A stretch of DNA of 64,000 nt from Paracoccaceae bacterium (GTDB taxonomy: Bacteria; Pseudomonadota; Alphaproteobacteria; Rhodobacterales; Rhodobacteraceae): NCBI GenBank assembly GCA_028150825.1, contig JAOGIM010000002.1, positions 1 through 64,000 on the forward strand. The letters are read 5' to 3'. Of this stretch, positions 26,903 through 36,880 are shown piece by piece. The notes beneath the pieces were generated by a model. That model did not search any database. It had not been told where the DNA came from and worked only from the letters and a program-made list of their open reading frames with translations. How positions within the stretch are numbered: position 1 is the stretch's first letter; each line of letters starts with the position of its first letter. The translations under genes and the position numbers were made by a program.

Positions 26903-27358
26903 TCAGCCGGATTTGAACTGTTCCATACCTTGCCTGGCTAATTTATCAGCACGTTCATTTTCGGGGTGTCCTGCGTGCCCTTTGACCCATTCCCATGTCA
27001 CAGAGTGACGTTCCTGAGCAGCATCAAGCCTTTGCCAAAGCTCAACATTTTTGACGGGTTTTTTGTTTGTGGTACGCCATCCATTACGTTTCCAACCGTG
27101 TACCCAGCTCGTTATCCCATTTTTGACATAAATGCTGTCGGTAATGACGGTGATTTTACTGGCACGGTCCAATGCTTCTAAAGCACAAATGGCAGCCATC
27201 AGTTCCATTTGGTTATTGGTCGTATTTGCCGCACCACCATTCAACTGGCGTTCTTTGACTATCCCTAGGTCATTGCGGGCCTGAAGGACTACTCCCCAGC
27301 CTCCTGGCCCGGGATTGCCAGAACATGCGCCATCAGTAATTGCAAATAACTTAGGCAT
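26903..27358 (-). CDS. rnhA: Ribonuclease HI
   Basis: A 151-residue nuclease that cuts RNA in RNA-DNA hybrids. The four catalytic acids are visible: Asp in [18 protein letters not shown], Glu in [15 protein letters not shown], Asp in [12 protein letters not shown] and Asp in [30 protein letters not shown] is the handle and His loop. I take the ATG at 27356-27358; the ORF track uses a TTG two codons upstream, and neither has a clear ribosome site. It overlaps the end of the methyltransferase gene, implying coupling. Confidence 0.96.
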   Translation of the reverse strand: MPKLFAITDGACSGNPGPGGWGVVLQARNDLGIVKERQLNGGAANTTNNQMELMAAICALEALDRASKITVITDSIYVKNGITSWVHGWKRNGWRTTNKKPVKNVELWQRLDAAQERHSVTWEWVKGHAGHPENERADKLARQGMEQFKSG

Positions 27359-27944
27359 GGGCAAGGACTGAGATCCAATCGGTTACTGTTCCATCCAGAC
27401 CTTCACTAGCTCCAGTGATATGAGTATCCCAAGTGAACTCTGCAGTTTTCAAAACGGCTTTTAATTCCTCTTCTTCGTAATAAGTGTATAGACGTCCCAA
27501 GGCATCTCGGGTTTGGCCAGTGCCGAGCTTTAAGCCTAAAAATAACTTGCCCTTAACTTTAAGCGCACTGTGGATTTTTTTGAGCAGATTTGGCATGTCT
27601 TCCCGCGGCGCATGAAGCAAAGAGAAGCTGGCCCAAATACCGTCATAGGTATCATGGGCCGAAAAACTCTCAAAACTCCCTTGCCAGACTTTGACTCCAG
27701 CATACATTTTGGCGAGTTTGACCATTTCGATTGATGCGTCAAAGGCGTGCGTTTGAAGGCCAATTTCTGCAAAATACCCTGCGCTTCTACCTGGTCCACA
27801 GCCATAATCAAGAACACATCCCCCAACTGGAATGCTGGAGGCGAAACTCTTTTCCACTGACAATTCTGCCGAGCTCTTTATCATTTTCCTATAGTCGGCA
27901 GTTTTTTCGTTATAGACTTTAATGGTTGTTTCGTCGGGCTTCAT
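27351..27944 (-). CDS. Class I SAM-dependent methyltransferase
   Basis: A 197-residue protein with the SAM-binding motif [20 protein letters not shown] near residue 45, post-motif [17 protein letters not shown] near 98 and [17 protein letters not shown]. It begins [21 protein letters not shown]; the longer ORF start has no support, while the ATG at 27942-27944 overlaps the upstream stop by one base (TGATG). Substrate unknown. Operon partners are DUF3429 upstream and rnhA downstream. Confidence 0.9.
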   Translation of the reverse strand: MKPDETTIKVYNEKTADYRKMIKSSAELSVEKSFASSIPVGGCVLDYGCGPGRSAGYFAEIGLQTHAFDASIEMVKLAKMYAGVKVWQGSFESFSAHDTYDGIWASFSLLHAPREDMPNLLKKIHSALKVKGKLFLGLKLGTGQTRDALGRLYTYYEEEELKAVLKTAEFTWDTHITGASEGLDGTVTDWISVLAHA

Positions 27945-28393
27945 CAAAATAATCCCATACTTAGAAATAAAACTACAATTCCTGTCAGCATTATGCGTAG
28001 CTTCAACCACCACTTGGGGGCAAGCCCATTTTTCCAAAAATACCAATCCAAAAACAACAAACCCAAAAAACCAATGATTAGGTTTGTACCGGCCTCAGCA
28101 GGACCTCCACCCGTTGTAAAGAAAGCCCATAAAGCTGGAAGGACGGATAAACTGTATCCTATAGTGGATGATCGACCCGTTTGTTTGCTTGCAAACCCCC
28201 AAAGAACTCCGGACATAAACGATAAAATGATAGCACCGTAAAACAGCTGGACAAAGGGACCGGCAAAACGTGGTCCAATCATTGAGATTGTCCATAGCGC
28301 TAAATCTCCGTTGAAAAGGGTTAAGACTCCCCAAAGAAAAGGCAGAAGACCGGCCAGTCCAAGATAAAGTGGTGCTTTGGGAATTGTTTGCAT
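27944..28393 (-). CDS. DUF3429 family membrane protein
   Basis: A 149-residue protein with about five hydrophobic segments: PLYLGLAGLLPFLWGVLTLF, FVQLFYGAIILSFMSGVLWG, IGYSLSVLPALWAFF, NLIIGFLGLLFLDWYFW and MLTGIVVLFLSMGLF. The GAIILSFMSGVLWG segment is the DUF3429 signature. I place the start at the Met of MQTIPKAP because the upstream 14 residues lack a site. Function unknown; inner membrane. Confidence 0.85.
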   Translation of the reverse strand: MQTIPKAPLYLGLAGLLPFLWGVLTLFNGDLALWTISMIGPRFAGPFVQLFYGAIILSFMSGVLWGFASKQTGRSSTIGYSLSVLPALWAFFTTGGGPAEAGTNLIIGFLGLLFLDWYFWKNGLAPKWWLKLRIMLTGIVVLFLSMGLF

Positions 28394-28471
28394 AGCATAT
28401 ATCTCTGTATCAGGTTGGCTTGGGACGCCACGCATAAACTTTTGGAAATTGAATGGGCGAAGACTGGATTA

Positions 28472-29422
28472 CTAACTTGCGACTCTCAGTATTCTTGGAA
28501 CTTTGAAACTTACGTTTTCCTGAGCCGTTTCTACGAGTTCTACTGAAACGTCAAAGCGTTCTCGAAATGAATCAATCACTTCGTTTACCAAAAGCTCGGG
28601 CGCAGACGCTCCTGCCGTTATTCCGATGGAACTCGCACTTACAAGCGATCGCCAGTCAATTTCAGAGGCTCTTTGCACCAATTGGGCATAATTGCAGCCT
28701 GCCTTTGAGGCAACCTCAACCAATCGTTTGGAATTAGATGAATTTGGCGCGCCAACAACCAATAGCGCATCAACTTTAGGAGCTATTTTTTTTACCGCTA
28801 CTTGCCGGTTGGTAGTCGCATAGCAAATGTCTTCCTTGTGTGGGCCAATAACGGCTGGAAATTTTTCGTGGAGAGCCGCAACAATATCTGCTGTATCATC
28901 AATTGAAAGGGTTGTCTGAGTTACAAAGGCTAGTTTGTTGGGGTTTCTGGGTTGGATTATATTCACGTCTCCCACTGTCTCAACCAATAATACTTCACCC
29001 CTGGGCAATTGCCCAATTGTTCCAATAGTTTCGGGGTGCCCTTCATGGCCGATCATGATGATTTGTAATCCAGCGGCATGGTGGCGCTCGGCTTCAATAT
29101 GCACTTTGCTCACAAGTGGGCATGTTGCGTCAACAAAAACTAAGTTGCGGGCACTTGCCGCTTTGGGCACGGCCTTGGGCACGCCGTGTGCTGAAAAAAT
29201 GACTGGGCGATCATCGGGGCATTCCTCAAGCTCTTCAACAAAAATGGCCCCTTTTTCCTTTAGACCATCGACGACAAATTTGTTGTGTACGATCTCATGG
29301 CGCACATAAACAGGTGGCCCCCATTTTTGTAATGCCATTTCAACGATCTGTATGGCTCTGTCGACCCCAGCACAGAATCCACGCGGGGCTGCTAGGTATA
29401 TTTTCAGAGGATGCAAGGACAT
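28472..29422 (-). CDS. ispH: 4-hydroxy-3-methylbut-2-enyl diphosphate reductase
   Basis: A 316-residue iron-sulfur enzyme performing the last step of the MEP isoprenoid pathway, giving IPP and DMAPP. The three cluster cysteines are in [11 protein letters not shown] near residue 17, [12 protein letters not shown] near 98 and [10 protein letters not shown] near 200. [13 protein letters not shown] and SAHGVPK are substrate-site segments. A strong AAGGAGG precedes the ATG. The gene stands alone with an 840-bp gene-poor region upstream. Confidence 0.98.
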   Translation of the reverse strand: MSLHPLKIYLAAPRGFCAGVDRAIQIVEMALQKWGPPVYVRHEIVHNKFVVDGLKEKGAIFVEELEECPDDRPVIFSAHGVPKAVPKAASARNLVFVDATCPLVSKVHIEAERHHAAGLQIIMIGHEGHPETIGTIGQLPRGEVLLVETVGDVNIIQPRNPNKLAFVTQTTLSIDDTADIVAALHEKFPAVIGPHKEDICYATTNRQVAVKKIAPKVDALLVVGAPNSSNSKRLVEVASKAGCNYAQLVQRASEIDWRSLVSASSIGITAGASAPELLVNEVIDSFRERFDVSVELVETAQENVSFKVPRILRVAS

Positions 29423-29846
29423 CGGTCCTCCTTGAAAAAAGTTTAATGCGCTACTTATTTGTACAGCCTAGTTTAGCTATAAAGTATGGTAAACTAAAAA
29501 TTTTATTTTTATTCGCGCCAATTTACACAATCGCAATTTAAGTTGCTTTGGAATAGACTAAGTATCAATTTACGATAATATATGGGTTGTGCCGAGCTTA
29601 ATGGAATACGGTTGTTTAGTGCACAAAATTAAAAGTCAAACTAAGAGCTTGAAGTCGAGGAAACCTCGCTTAGTTTCCGTTTTGGAATAGCACATTTAGC
29701 ACGAAATATTATTATTTTAATCGTGACAATCTGGTGGTCATAGTTTTTATCTGTCCTGTCTATCCATAATTTCTATTGTAAGTTTTCAGGCGTGACCTCT
29801 GCAATCAAGAATTATGAAAAAAAGCAAAGGCACGATTGTCTAGAAC
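29423..29846. other. AT-rich region upstream of ispH with a compound hairpin
   Basis: No gene is visible. At 29638-29676 AAACTAAG and CTTAGTTT (8 bp, perfect) enclose a second perfect stem CGAGG-aaa-CCTCG, with ten unpaired bases on one side. This could be a terminator, a transcript leader element of the leftward ispH unit, or a small RNA end. The rest is featureless. Confidence 0.4.
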
Positions 29847-30038
29847 GTATTTTTTGATGATAATCCGGTCAATTAAAAAGTGTTCGACGCTCAACTGAGC
29901 ACATTTTCTTATAAACATTCTTTAATGCCAAATGGCGCAGACGACCTTGAGCCTTGGCAGGCTGGGTCTTTTAATATCATCCTATGTGATGGTCGAATGT
30001 CCATACTCAGTTGGTTAGAAGAGGCACCAAGAGCCTAA
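29847..30038 (+). pseudogene. Receiver (REC) domain remnant, likely from a hybrid histidine kinase
   Basis: The frame reads VFFDDNPVN, then a TAA, then KVFDAQLSTFSYKHSLMPNG, ADDLEPWQAGSFNIILCDGR, MSILSWLEEAPRA and a stop. This follows the receiver pattern DDNPVNQK...NGADALE.W....DIILxDxxMPxxxGLEA. The stop replaces the Gln of the usual NPVNQKV (CAA to TAA), and the phosphoacceptor Asp is followed by GRMS instead of xxMP. No kinase part is seen upstream. Short and decayed, so the call rests on motif resemblance only. Confidence 0.6.
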
Positions 30039-30258
30039 AAGTTTGTATTGCTCAAACGTCTGCCGTAAACATCTATAGAACCTATAATGGAAATTTTATT
30101 TATAGATGATAAAATTCAATACCTTCCGCCTCTACGGATATATTTTTAAGCAAACCCAATAAAATTTCCGTACTAGGAGATATTGTGGCCAAATTGTATT
30201 TCATTACAAAAGCCAAAAGTTTAATTTTTTAAGATTAAGCTCCTACTTTTAAAAATCC

Positions 30259-30834
30259 CTAGACGTCGTGTGGTAACGGATAGCCGTCTTCTATGTCAGT
30301 ATCGTCACGTGCAGGACGTCCAATCACATCTCTGAGACCATCAAGCTCTATAAAGTTATCGGCCTGTCGACGAAGCTCATCCGCGATCATGGGTGGTTGG
30401 CTTCGGATCGTAGATACCACTGATACCCGCACACCCTGTCTTTGCAGGCTTTCAATCAACGGACGAAAATCTCCGTCTCCTGAAAATATTACGATGTGAT
30501 CAACATGTGGCGCTAACTCCATAGCATTTACTGTTAACTCAATGTCCATGTTGCCTTTGACTTTGCGGCGACCCTGGCTGTCAGTATATTCTTTCGCCGT
30601 CTTTGTAACCATGGTAAAACCATTATAGTTAAGCCAGTCAACGAGGGGGCGGATCGGTGAATACTCTTCATTGTCAAGCAATGCAGTATAGTAAAAAGCG
30701 CGTAGCATCTTACCACGACGAATAAATTCAGTTCGGAGAAGCTTATAGTCAATGTCAAAACCTAAGGATTTCGCAGCGGCATATAAATTTGAGCCATCGA
30801 TAAACAGAGCAAGACGCTCATCTTTATAAAACAT
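30259..30834 (-). CDS. NYN/LabA-like (DUF88) nuclease-domain protein
   Basis: A 191-residue PIN-like NYN domain protein: LALFIDGSNLYAAAKSLG holds the first acidic residue, KGNMDIELTVNAMEL the second, and IVIFSGDGDFRPLIESLQ the third, a full set for a metal-dependent RNase. VSVVSTIRSQPPMIADELRR and ADNFIELDGL are typical LabA-like C-terminal segments. AAAGGGAA precedes the ATG. A role in RNA turnover is expected from the fold but the target is unknown. Divergent from folK. Confidence 0.9.
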   Translation of the reverse strand: MFYKDERLALFIDGSNLYAAAKSLGFDIDYKLLRTEFIRRGKMLRAFYYTALLDNEEYSPIRPLVDWLNYNGFTMVTKTAKEYTDSQGRRKVKGNMDIELTVNAMELAPHVDHIVIFSGDGDFRPLIESLQRQGVRVSVVSTIRSQPPMIADELRRQADNFIELDGLRDVIGRPARDDTDIEDGYPLPHDV

Positions 30835-30960
30835 TCAGTTCCCTTTCAAATGCAGTTTCGTATTTTAAATGTCGAGAAATTCTATTAGGTTAATAAAGAT
30901 ACCTCGTAAACTCACTTTCGCTTTGCATCAAGGCATGGAAAAGTATCAATAGGATGTATT

Positions 30961-31530
30961 ATGTCACAAAAGAGTACTTTGTGTCTGATTGGTTTGGGAA
31001 GCAACGAGCCGTGGGGTCATCATAACTCTTCCGAAATACTTATATCATCTATTTACTCCTTGCGTCAGAACAATATTGCAGTTTTGAAAATTAGCAGATT
31101 TTACAAGACTCCCTGCTTTCCAAAAGGTTTGGGTCCTGACTACGTGAATGCGGCTGTGATGGTCAGCAGTCAACTGGATGCATACTCTCTTTTAGCAGTT
31201 TTACACTTGATCGAAGAAGAAAAAGATCGAACGAGGCCCAAACGCTGGGGGAAACGCACGTTGGATTTGGACCTATTGGCTTTTGGGAGTCACATTCTTC
31301 CGAATTTACAAGCTTATAATAAGTGGCGATATCTGTCACTAGACCTGCAAAAGAAAGTTGTGCCAGACCGATTAATTGTTCCGCATCCAAGATTGCATGA
31401 GAGATCTTTTGTTCTAGGGCCACTCATGGATATTGCGCCAGACTGGCACCATCCAGTGCTGAGTCAAAGCGTCGAGCAAATGTTTTCCGCCCTAGGGTCA
31501 CAATTGCTCGAGGAATTGCTGCCATTATAG
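30961..31530 (+). CDS. folK: 2-amino-4-hydroxy-6-hydroxymethyldihydropteridine diphosphokinase
   Basis: A 189-residue folate-pathway enzyme that pyrophosphorylates the hydroxymethyl-pterin before DHPS. LIGLGSNEPWG opens the protein; RPKRWGKRTLDLDLLAFG near residue 82 contains the two catalytic Asp residues and the Arg loop; LIVPHPRLHERSFVLGPLMD near 138 is the C-terminal signature. Somewhat longer than the E. coli enzyme through a loop near residues 105-130. Upstream of rpoZ with a 74-bp gap. Confidence 0.95.
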   Translation: MSQKSTLCLIGLGSNEPWGHHNSSEILISSIYSLRQNNIAVLKISRFYKTPCFPKGLGPDYVNAAVMVSSQLDAYSLLAVLHLIEEEKDRTRPKRWGKRTLDLDLLAFGSHILPNLQAYNKWRYLSLDLQKKVVPDRLIVPHPRLHERSFVLGPLMDIAPDWHHPVLSQSVEQMFSALGSQLLEELLPL

Positions 31531-31604
31531 TTTTCTGCTTGTGTTTTAAGTTGCCTGCAGATAAACCATGGTTTTGATGAAACTTAGTGGCTCCGGAGAA
31601 AACC

Positions 31605-31958
31605 ATGGCGCGCGTTACTGTAGAAGATTGTGTTGATAAAGTTCCGAACCGTTTCGAGTTAGTTATGCTGGCAGCGCATCGTGCAAGAGAGATTTCATCT
31701 GGTTCCTCACTTACAGTTGATCGTGACGATGATAAAAATCCCGTTGTGTCTTTGCGGGAAATTGCAGATGAAACTCAGTCTGCGGGCTCCCTTAGAGAGC
31801 GCTTAATTGAGTCAAACCAGACCCAGATTGAAATTGATGAACCTGAAGACGATTCAATGTCGCTTTTAATGAGTGGCGAAGCAGACAAGCCGGCAGAAGA
31901 TGATATGTCAGAGGAAAAACTGCTAAGAGCTTTGATGGCGGCGCAAGGTCAGGGCTAG
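31605..31958 (+). CDS. rpoZ: RNA polymerase omega subunit
   Basis: A 117-residue protein beginning [20 protein letters not shown] then [13 protein letters not shown], the omega core that wraps the beta-prime C-terminus. The long acidic tail after residue 80 is usual in alphaproteobacteria. Start placed at the ATG at 31605, with GGAGA six bases upstream, instead of the track start 18 bp earlier. Directly followed by rel, the normal alphaproteobacterial order, linking polymerase assembly and the stringent response. Confidence 0.97.
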   Translation: MARVTVEDCVDKVPNRFELVMLAAHRAREISSGSSLTVDRDDDKNPVVSLREIADETQSAGSLRERLIESNQTQIEIDEPEDDSMSLLMSGEADKPAEDDMSEEKLLRALMAAQGQG

Positions 31959-31984
31959 TTTACAGAAAGTAAATTTTTTAGCGT

Positions 31985-34123
31985 ATGATTGATGCCCAAG
32001 AACTTATTGATTGCATAGCTAGTTATAACCCAAAATCTAGTCGAGCGTTGCTTCTTTCGGCCTTCAATTACGGCCAGGAAAAGCATGATGGCCAATTTCG
32101 TCGTTCCGGTGAGCCTTATTTCTCGCACCCGTTATCGGTGGCTATGATATTGGCGGAGCAAAAACTTGATGATGCAAGCATCGTCACCGCGTTATTGCAT
32201 GATACCCTGGAAGACACCCGATCCACCAAAAAAGAAATTGCCGCTCAGTTTTCGCCTGAGATAGCAGATTTGGTGGATGGGGTCACAAAGCTCACCAATA
32301 TGCAACTTACGTCCAGTGAAACGAAAGAAGCCGAGAATATCCGAAAATTGCTCATCGCTATGGCCCAGGACGTGCGCGTGATTCTGGTCAAGCTGGCCGA
32401 CCGACTGCACAATATGCGCACGATCAAATCCATGCCAGTTTTAAAGCAAATGGAAAAAGCAAAAGAAACCATGGATATTTTTGCACCTCTTGCTGGGCGT
32501 ATGGGAATGCAGTCTATCCGAGAAGATCTTGAGGATTTATCGTTCAAAGTACTTAATCCAGAAGGTCGGGCTTCGATTATTCGCAGGTTCATCAAGCTGC
32601 AAAAAGAGACAGGCGATGTTGTTGAGCGCATTTCAAATGATATGATGCAAGAACTGGAGGCTGATGGCATCCAGGCCCAGGTTTTTGGCCGGGCAAAAAA
32701 ACCCTATTCAATCTGGCGCAAAATGCAGGAAAAGGAACTGGCGTTTTCGCGCCTATCAGATATTTATGGGTTCCGGATTATTACTGAAAACGAAGCTAAC
32801 TGTTATAGAGTTCTGGGTGTGATACACCGGCGCTGGCGAGCTGTTCCAGGGCGTTTTAAAGATTACATCAGCCAACCCAAATCTAACGGCTACCGTTCTA
32901 TTCATACCAGTGTGTCTGGGCGTGATGGAAAAAGGGTTGAGGTGCAGGTGCGAACTCAACAGATGCATGATGTTGCAGAAAGTGGCGTGGCCGCCCACTG
33001 GGCCTATAGAGACGGCGAAAGAAGTGAAAACCCCTTCACAGTGGATCCCTACAAATGGATCCATTCCCTTATTGAGCAATTCGAGAGTGAAGAAGACCAC
33101 GATGCATTTCTGGAAGCAGTAAAGCTGGAAATGTATTCTGACAAAGTCTTTTGTTTCTCGCCTAAAGGGGATGTCATCAAATTACCCAAAGGGGCAACAC
33201 CTATTGATTTTGCGTATATGATCCACACGCGAATTGGAAATCGTTGTGTTGGAGCTAAGGTTGACGGACTTAGAGTCCCTCTATGGACGCGTCTGCGCAA
33301 TGGGCAGTCGGTGGAAATTATTACGGCGCAGGGACAAAACCCACAAGGCACATGGCTACAGATGGCCGAAACTGGCAAAGCCAAAGCCGCTATTAGGCGT
33401 GCTCTGCGCGAAGAAAATCGCCAAAAGCATATTGTCATGGGACAGGAACTTGCGAGGGCTGCTTTTGAACATGTTGGTAAAAAGGCAACTGACAAAGTGC
33501 TCGAGACGGCAGCCAAAAAGCTCAGGATACCCGACACGGGCGAACTGCTTGCAAGATTAGGTAATGCTGAACTAAGGGCGCGAGATGTTGTACATTCTGT
33601 CTACACGGAGCTTGCTGCGGAGCAACAGCCTGAAGTTGACAGCCGGCGTGCAGTAATTGGGTTACAGCCAGGTCAGTCCTTTAGACGTTCTCAGTGTTGT
33701 CAGGCGCTTCCCGGTGAGCGCATCATTGGGATTGTTTCGCAGGGTCAAGGCGTATCTGTCCATGCGATCGATTGTCAGGGCTTAGTACGTTACGAGGAAA
33801 CGCCTGAACTTTGGCTGGATCTACATTGGCATTCTGGAACGCATGGGGCAATTTATTCAGTCACTCTAGATATGACAATTTCAAACGATGCGGGAGTTCT
33901 GGGTCGCATCTGTACGTTAATTGGCGAGTTGCAAAGTAATATTGCCGATTTGGAGTTTATCGAAAGAAACCCTGATTTTTATCGTTTGAATATAATTGTT
34001 GAATTGCGAGATATTGAACATCTGCACGCTCTTACAACAGTTCTGGAAGCCGAAGTCCAAGTGACGACACTTAGGCGTTTACGCCAAGAACAACCTAGCG
34101 TAAATGAGAATATGACCTTTTAG
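31985..34123 (+). CDS. rel: Bifunctional (p)ppGpp synthetase/hydrolase
   Basis: A 712-residue Rel/SpoT protein controlling the alarmone pool. HD hydrolase domain, residues about 25-150 (EPYFSHPLSVAMILAEQ, IVTALLHDTLEDT). Synthetase domain about 230-345 (GRFKDYISQPKSNGYRSIHT); the RFKD sequence is the RXKD motif of bifunctional enzymes rather than the EXDD of RelA. TGS about 375-440 (VFCFSPKGDVIKLPKGATPIDFAY). C-terminal ACT domain about 630-700. Full length. It is the sole family member in the window. Confidence 0.97.
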   Translation: MIDAQELIDCIASYNPKSSRALLLSAFNYGQEKHDGQFRRSGEPYFSHPLSVAMILAEQKLDDASIVTALLHDTLEDTRSTKKEIAAQFSPEIADLVDGVTKLTNMQLTSSETKEAENIRKLLIAMAQDVRVILVKLADRLHNMRTIKSMPVLKQMEKAKETMDIFAPLAGRMGMQSIREDLEDLSFKVLNPEGRASIIRRFIKLQKETGDVVERISNDMMQELEADGIQAQVFGRAKKPYSIWRKMQEKELAFSRLSDIYGFRIITENEANCYRVLGVIHRRWRAVPGRFKDYISQPKSNGYRSIHTSVSGRDGKRVEVQVRTQQMHDVAESGVAAHWAYRDGERSENPFTVDPYKWIHSLIEQFESEEDHDAFLEAVKLEMYSDKVFCFSPKGDVIKLPKGATPIDFAYMIHTRIGNRCVGAKVDGLRVPLWTRLRNGQSVEIITAQGQNPQGTWLQMAETGKAKAAIRRALREENRQKHIVMGQELARAAFEHVGKKATDKVLETAAKKLRIPDTGELLARLGNAELRARDVVHSVYTELAAEQQPEVDSRRAVIGLQPGQSFRRSQCCQALPGERIIGIVSQGQGVSVHAIDCQGLVRYEETPELWLDLHWHSGTHGAIYSVTLDMTISNDAGVLGRICTLIGELQSNIADLEFIERNPDFYRLNIIVELRDIEHLHALTTVLEAEVQVTTLRRLRQEQPSVNENMTF

Positions 34124-34140
34124 AGAGATAAGAGAAGCCC

Positions 34141-34788
34141 GTGTTTAAACGTCGTGATAGACGCCCAATTTTGAAAATTGCGCTGGACTTTCTTTGGCCC
34201 AAGGGTGGATGGACGCGCGCATTTCAATATATCCAACACAGGCTTCAGAGGCTCCCAGATACACCAGTGAGAATTGCGCGCGGTATACTCATTGGTGTTT
34301 TTTGTACATTTACGCCGTTTTATGGTCTGCATTTTGTATTTGCTGCTTTGTTTGCGAAATTGTTGAATGCAAACGTTTTGGCCGCCCTTCTGGGAACTTT
34401 TTTTGGTAATCCGCTTACGTATTTCCCGATTGGCGTTGTCTCTCTGCAGATGGGTAATTTTCTCCTTGGAAGGTCGCTAAGCGTAGACCCGTATGGTCGC
34501 TCGTTTGGTGGCAAATTTCTAGATGCCTGGTCCGATCTTAAACATAATCTGCACGCTCTTTTTAATGAGGATATTGCTGACTGGAGCAACCTTTATGTTT
34601 TTTATCATGAGTTTTTCTTTCCCTATATGATTGGTGGTGTTTTGCCAGGTCTTTTGGCAGGCACCATATTTTATTATATCAGTCTTCCAATCATTATCGC
34701 CTATCAAAAAAGACGAAAAGGCGCACTGAAAGAGAAGTTGCTTTTCCTGAAGAAAAAGAAGTCTAGAGTAAATAGAGAAAGACGATAG
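34141..34788 (+). CDS. DUF2062 family membrane protein
   Basis: A 215-residue inner-membrane protein with the DUF2062 core IARGILIGVFCTFTPFYGLH then LNANVLAALLGTFFGNPLTY, and a later helix (MIGGVLPGLLAGTIFYYISL). The ends are strongly basic. Start GTG at 34141 with AAGAGAAG upstream. Its place between rel and pdxJ is typical for Rhodobacterales. Function unknown. Confidence 0.92.
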   Translation: MFKRRDRRPILKIALDFLWPKGGWTRAFQYIQHRLQRLPDTPVRIARGILIGVFCTFTPFYGLHFVFAALFAKLLNANVLAALLGTFFGNPLTYFPIGVVSLQMGNFLLGRSLSVDPYGRSFGGKFLDAWSDLKHNLHALFNEDIADWSNLYVFYHEFFFPYMIGGVLPGLLAGTIFYYISLPIIIAYQKRRKGALKEKLLFLKKKKSRVNRERR

Positions 34789-34828
34789 GCCATTGGAACT
34801 CGACACTTTGTGCGGAAGGAATTTTAGA

Positions 34829-35581
34829 ATGGAAACTTTAGAAAAATTGCGTTTAGGCGTAAATATTGACCATGTAGCAACAGTAAGAAATGCGCGTGGA
34901 TCTGAATATCCTGATCCAATACGGGCTGCTAAAATTGCCGAGAAGGCTGGAGCAGACGGTATCACGGCGCATTTGCGGGAAGATCGCCGTCATATCTCGG
35001 ATCAAGATATCGAGCGATTGGTAGAGATATTGACGGTGCCGCTAAATTTCGAAATGGCGGCCACACAGGAAATGCAAAAAATCGCACTTCGCCATAAACC
35101 CCACGCGGTTTGCATTGTTCCAGAAAAGCGGGAGGAAAGAACCACTGAAGGTGGTCTTGAAGTGGCTAGAGAAGAGAACCGTTTAGCGCATTTTATTGCG
35201 CCTTTGCGCGAATCTGGAAGCAGAGTATCGATTTTTATAGCGGCAGATCAAAAACAGATTGATGCGGCCAATCGGATTGGAGCACAGGTCATCGAACTCC
35301 ACACAGGAGCTTATTGTGATCTCCACGCAGAAGGTCGCTTTGAAGAGCGCGACGTCGAGCTCGAGCGGTTGTGCGAAATGACCGCTTATGCAAGTTCGCT
35401 TGGGCTTGAGGCGCATGCGGGACATGGATTGACCTATGATTGTGTTCAACCGGTAGCGGCATTTCCCGAATTGGTGGAGTTGAACATAGGTCATTTTTTG
35501 ATTAGCGAGGCGGTCTTTCGGGGATTGGGGCCCGCGATTGAAGAGATGCGCCGCCTTATGGATGAGGCGCGCGTTGCTTGA
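34829..35581 (+). CDS. pdxJ: Pyridoxine 5'-phosphate synthase
   Basis: A 250-residue TIM-barrel enzyme that condenses 1-deoxyxylulose-5-phosphate with 3-amino-2-oxopropyl phosphate to make vitamin B6. [16 protein letters not shown] near the start, [13 protein letters not shown] near 46, [10 protein letters not shown] near 75, [10 protein letters not shown] near 105, [15 protein letters not shown] near 197 and [17 protein letters not shown] near 217 are conserved. The ATG at 34829 with GGAAGGA upstream replaces the track start. Its stop overlaps the acpS start by one base. Confidence 0.97.
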   Translation: METLEKLRLGVNIDHVATVRNARGSEYPDPIRAAKIAEKAGADGITAHLREDRRHISDQDIERLVEILTVPLNFEMAATQEMQKIALRHKPHAVCIVPEKREERTTEGGLEVAREENRLAHFIAPLRESGSRVSIFIAADQKQIDAANRIGAQVIELHTGAYCDLHAEGRFEERDVELERLCEMTAYASSLGLEAHAGHGLTYDCVQPVAAFPELVELNIGHFLISEAVFRGLGPAIEEMRRLMDEARVA

Positions 35582-35982
35582 TGATACTGGGCGTGGGAAC
35601 GGATTTAGCAAACATTGACCGAATTTCTGGTGTACTTGAGCGTCATGGTGATCGTTTCCGCAACCGCGTGTTTACCAAAACAGAACAGCGAAAATCAGAG
35701 CGGCGCAAAGATGTCGCTGGAACGTACGCTAAGCGATGGGCGGCCAAAGAGGCCTGCTCGAAGGCTTTGGGCACGGGACTGCGCATGGGGATAAGCTGGA
35801 AAGATATGTCTGTAAGTAACCTTAGTACGGGCCAGCCTGTCATGTCAGTTACCGGTTGGGCAAAAGAGCGCCTTAATTCGATGACGCCTGATGGATATAC
35901 TGCAACAATACATGTGTCTTTGACTGATGATCATCCTTGGGCACAGGCGTTCGTGTTGATAGAGGCTCAGCCGCTGCCTTGA
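35581..35982 (+). CDS. acpS: Holo-[acyl-carrier-protein] synthase
   Basis: A 133-residue enzyme that transfers 4'-phosphopantetheine from CoA to acyl carrier protein. [14 protein letters not shown] holds the magnesium-binding Asp and [17 protein letters not shown] the second acidic residue and Lys. [20 protein letters not shown] is the C-terminal strand. ATG at 35581 overlaps the pdxJ stop (TGATG). Confidence 0.96.
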   Translation: MILGVGTDLANIDRISGVLERHGDRFRNRVFTKTEQRKSERRKDVAGTYAKRWAAKEACSKALGTGLRMGISWKDMSVSNLSTGQPVMSVTGWAKERLNSMTPDGYTATIHVSLTDDHPWAQAFVLIEAQPLP

Positions 35983-36034
35983 CAGCAAGAGCACAAAAGA
36001 CCATCTACCCTTAAAATCCCAACAGGAGAGACAC

Positions 36035-36880
36035 ATGATGCGCGAAACAACAAAAAATGAAAATTCGCTTTATGAATTCGTAAAGACAATTGTTGTTGCG
36101 CTTTTGCTTGCTGGTTTTTTTCGCTCTTTGTTTTTTCAGCCTTTCTGGATTCCGTCTGGATCTATGAAGCAAACGCTTATGATTGGTGACTTTATCTTTG
36201 TAAATAAAATGGCCTATGGCTATTCTTATGCATCCTGTCCCAGCATACCATTTACATCCATAACGTCTGAAAAATTGTGTGGATTTATTAAAGGTGATAA
36301 TACTCGTATTTTTGGTGGGTCGCCCGAAAGAGGTGATGTTGTCGTGTTTCGCCATCCAGTTACAGGGGCAGATTATATCAAAAGACTGGTAGGTCTGCCT
36401 GGCGATAAGTTACAAATGAAAGATGGTAATTTGATCCTGAATGGCGTGCTATTGGAAACCCAAAACGATGGTGTATTCCGTGAAAAAATGGAACCGCAAG
36501 GGTCCCTTGGACGTCGCCCAAGATGCTCTAATGGAGCCGTCGGAAATGGCGGTATTTGTGAAAAAGAACGCTCTATTGAAACTCTTCCCAGTGGACAGAG
36601 TTACGCTACTTTGAACATTGTTAATGGAGCGAGAGGCGACAATACAAGCATATTTAGCGTGCCCGACGGCCATTATTTTTTTATGGGTGACAATCGAGAT
36701 AATTCAACCGATAGCCGCTTTCCGCAGGTTTTTGACCGGAGCCGGCAAACTGGTGTTGGGTTTGTAAAATACGAAAATATTGTTGGTCGAGCGGATCGCA
36801 TTATGTTTTCCTCAGCGGGTCGATCAATGTTTTATTTCTGGACATGGCGTTCGGACCGCTTTTTTGAGGCTGTTGAGTGA
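36035..36880 (+). CDS. lepB: Signal peptidase I
   Basis: A 281-residue inner-membrane protease that removes signal peptides. One N-terminal membrane helix ([20 protein letters not shown]), then the catalytic Ser in [15 protein letters not shown] near residue 47 and the catalytic Lys in [14 protein letters not shown] near 116; [17 protein letters not shown] near 214 is box E. AGGAGAG precedes the start; two consecutive ATGs make 36035 or 36038 equally possible. Overlaps rnc by 4 bp. Confidence 0.97.
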   Translation: MMRETTKNENSLYEFVKTIVVALLLAGFFRSLFFQPFWIPSGSMKQTLMIGDFIFVNKMAYGYSYASCPSIPFTSITSEKLCGFIKGDNTRIFGGSPERGDVVVFRHPVTGADYIKRLVGLPGDKLQMKDGNLILNGVLLETQNDGVFREKMEPQGSLGRRPRCSNGAVGNGGICEKERSIETLPSGQSYATLNIVNGARGDNTSIFSVPDGHYFFMGDNRDNSTDSRFPQVFDRSRQTGVGFVKYENIVGRADRIMFSSAGRSMFYFWTWRSDRFFEAVE

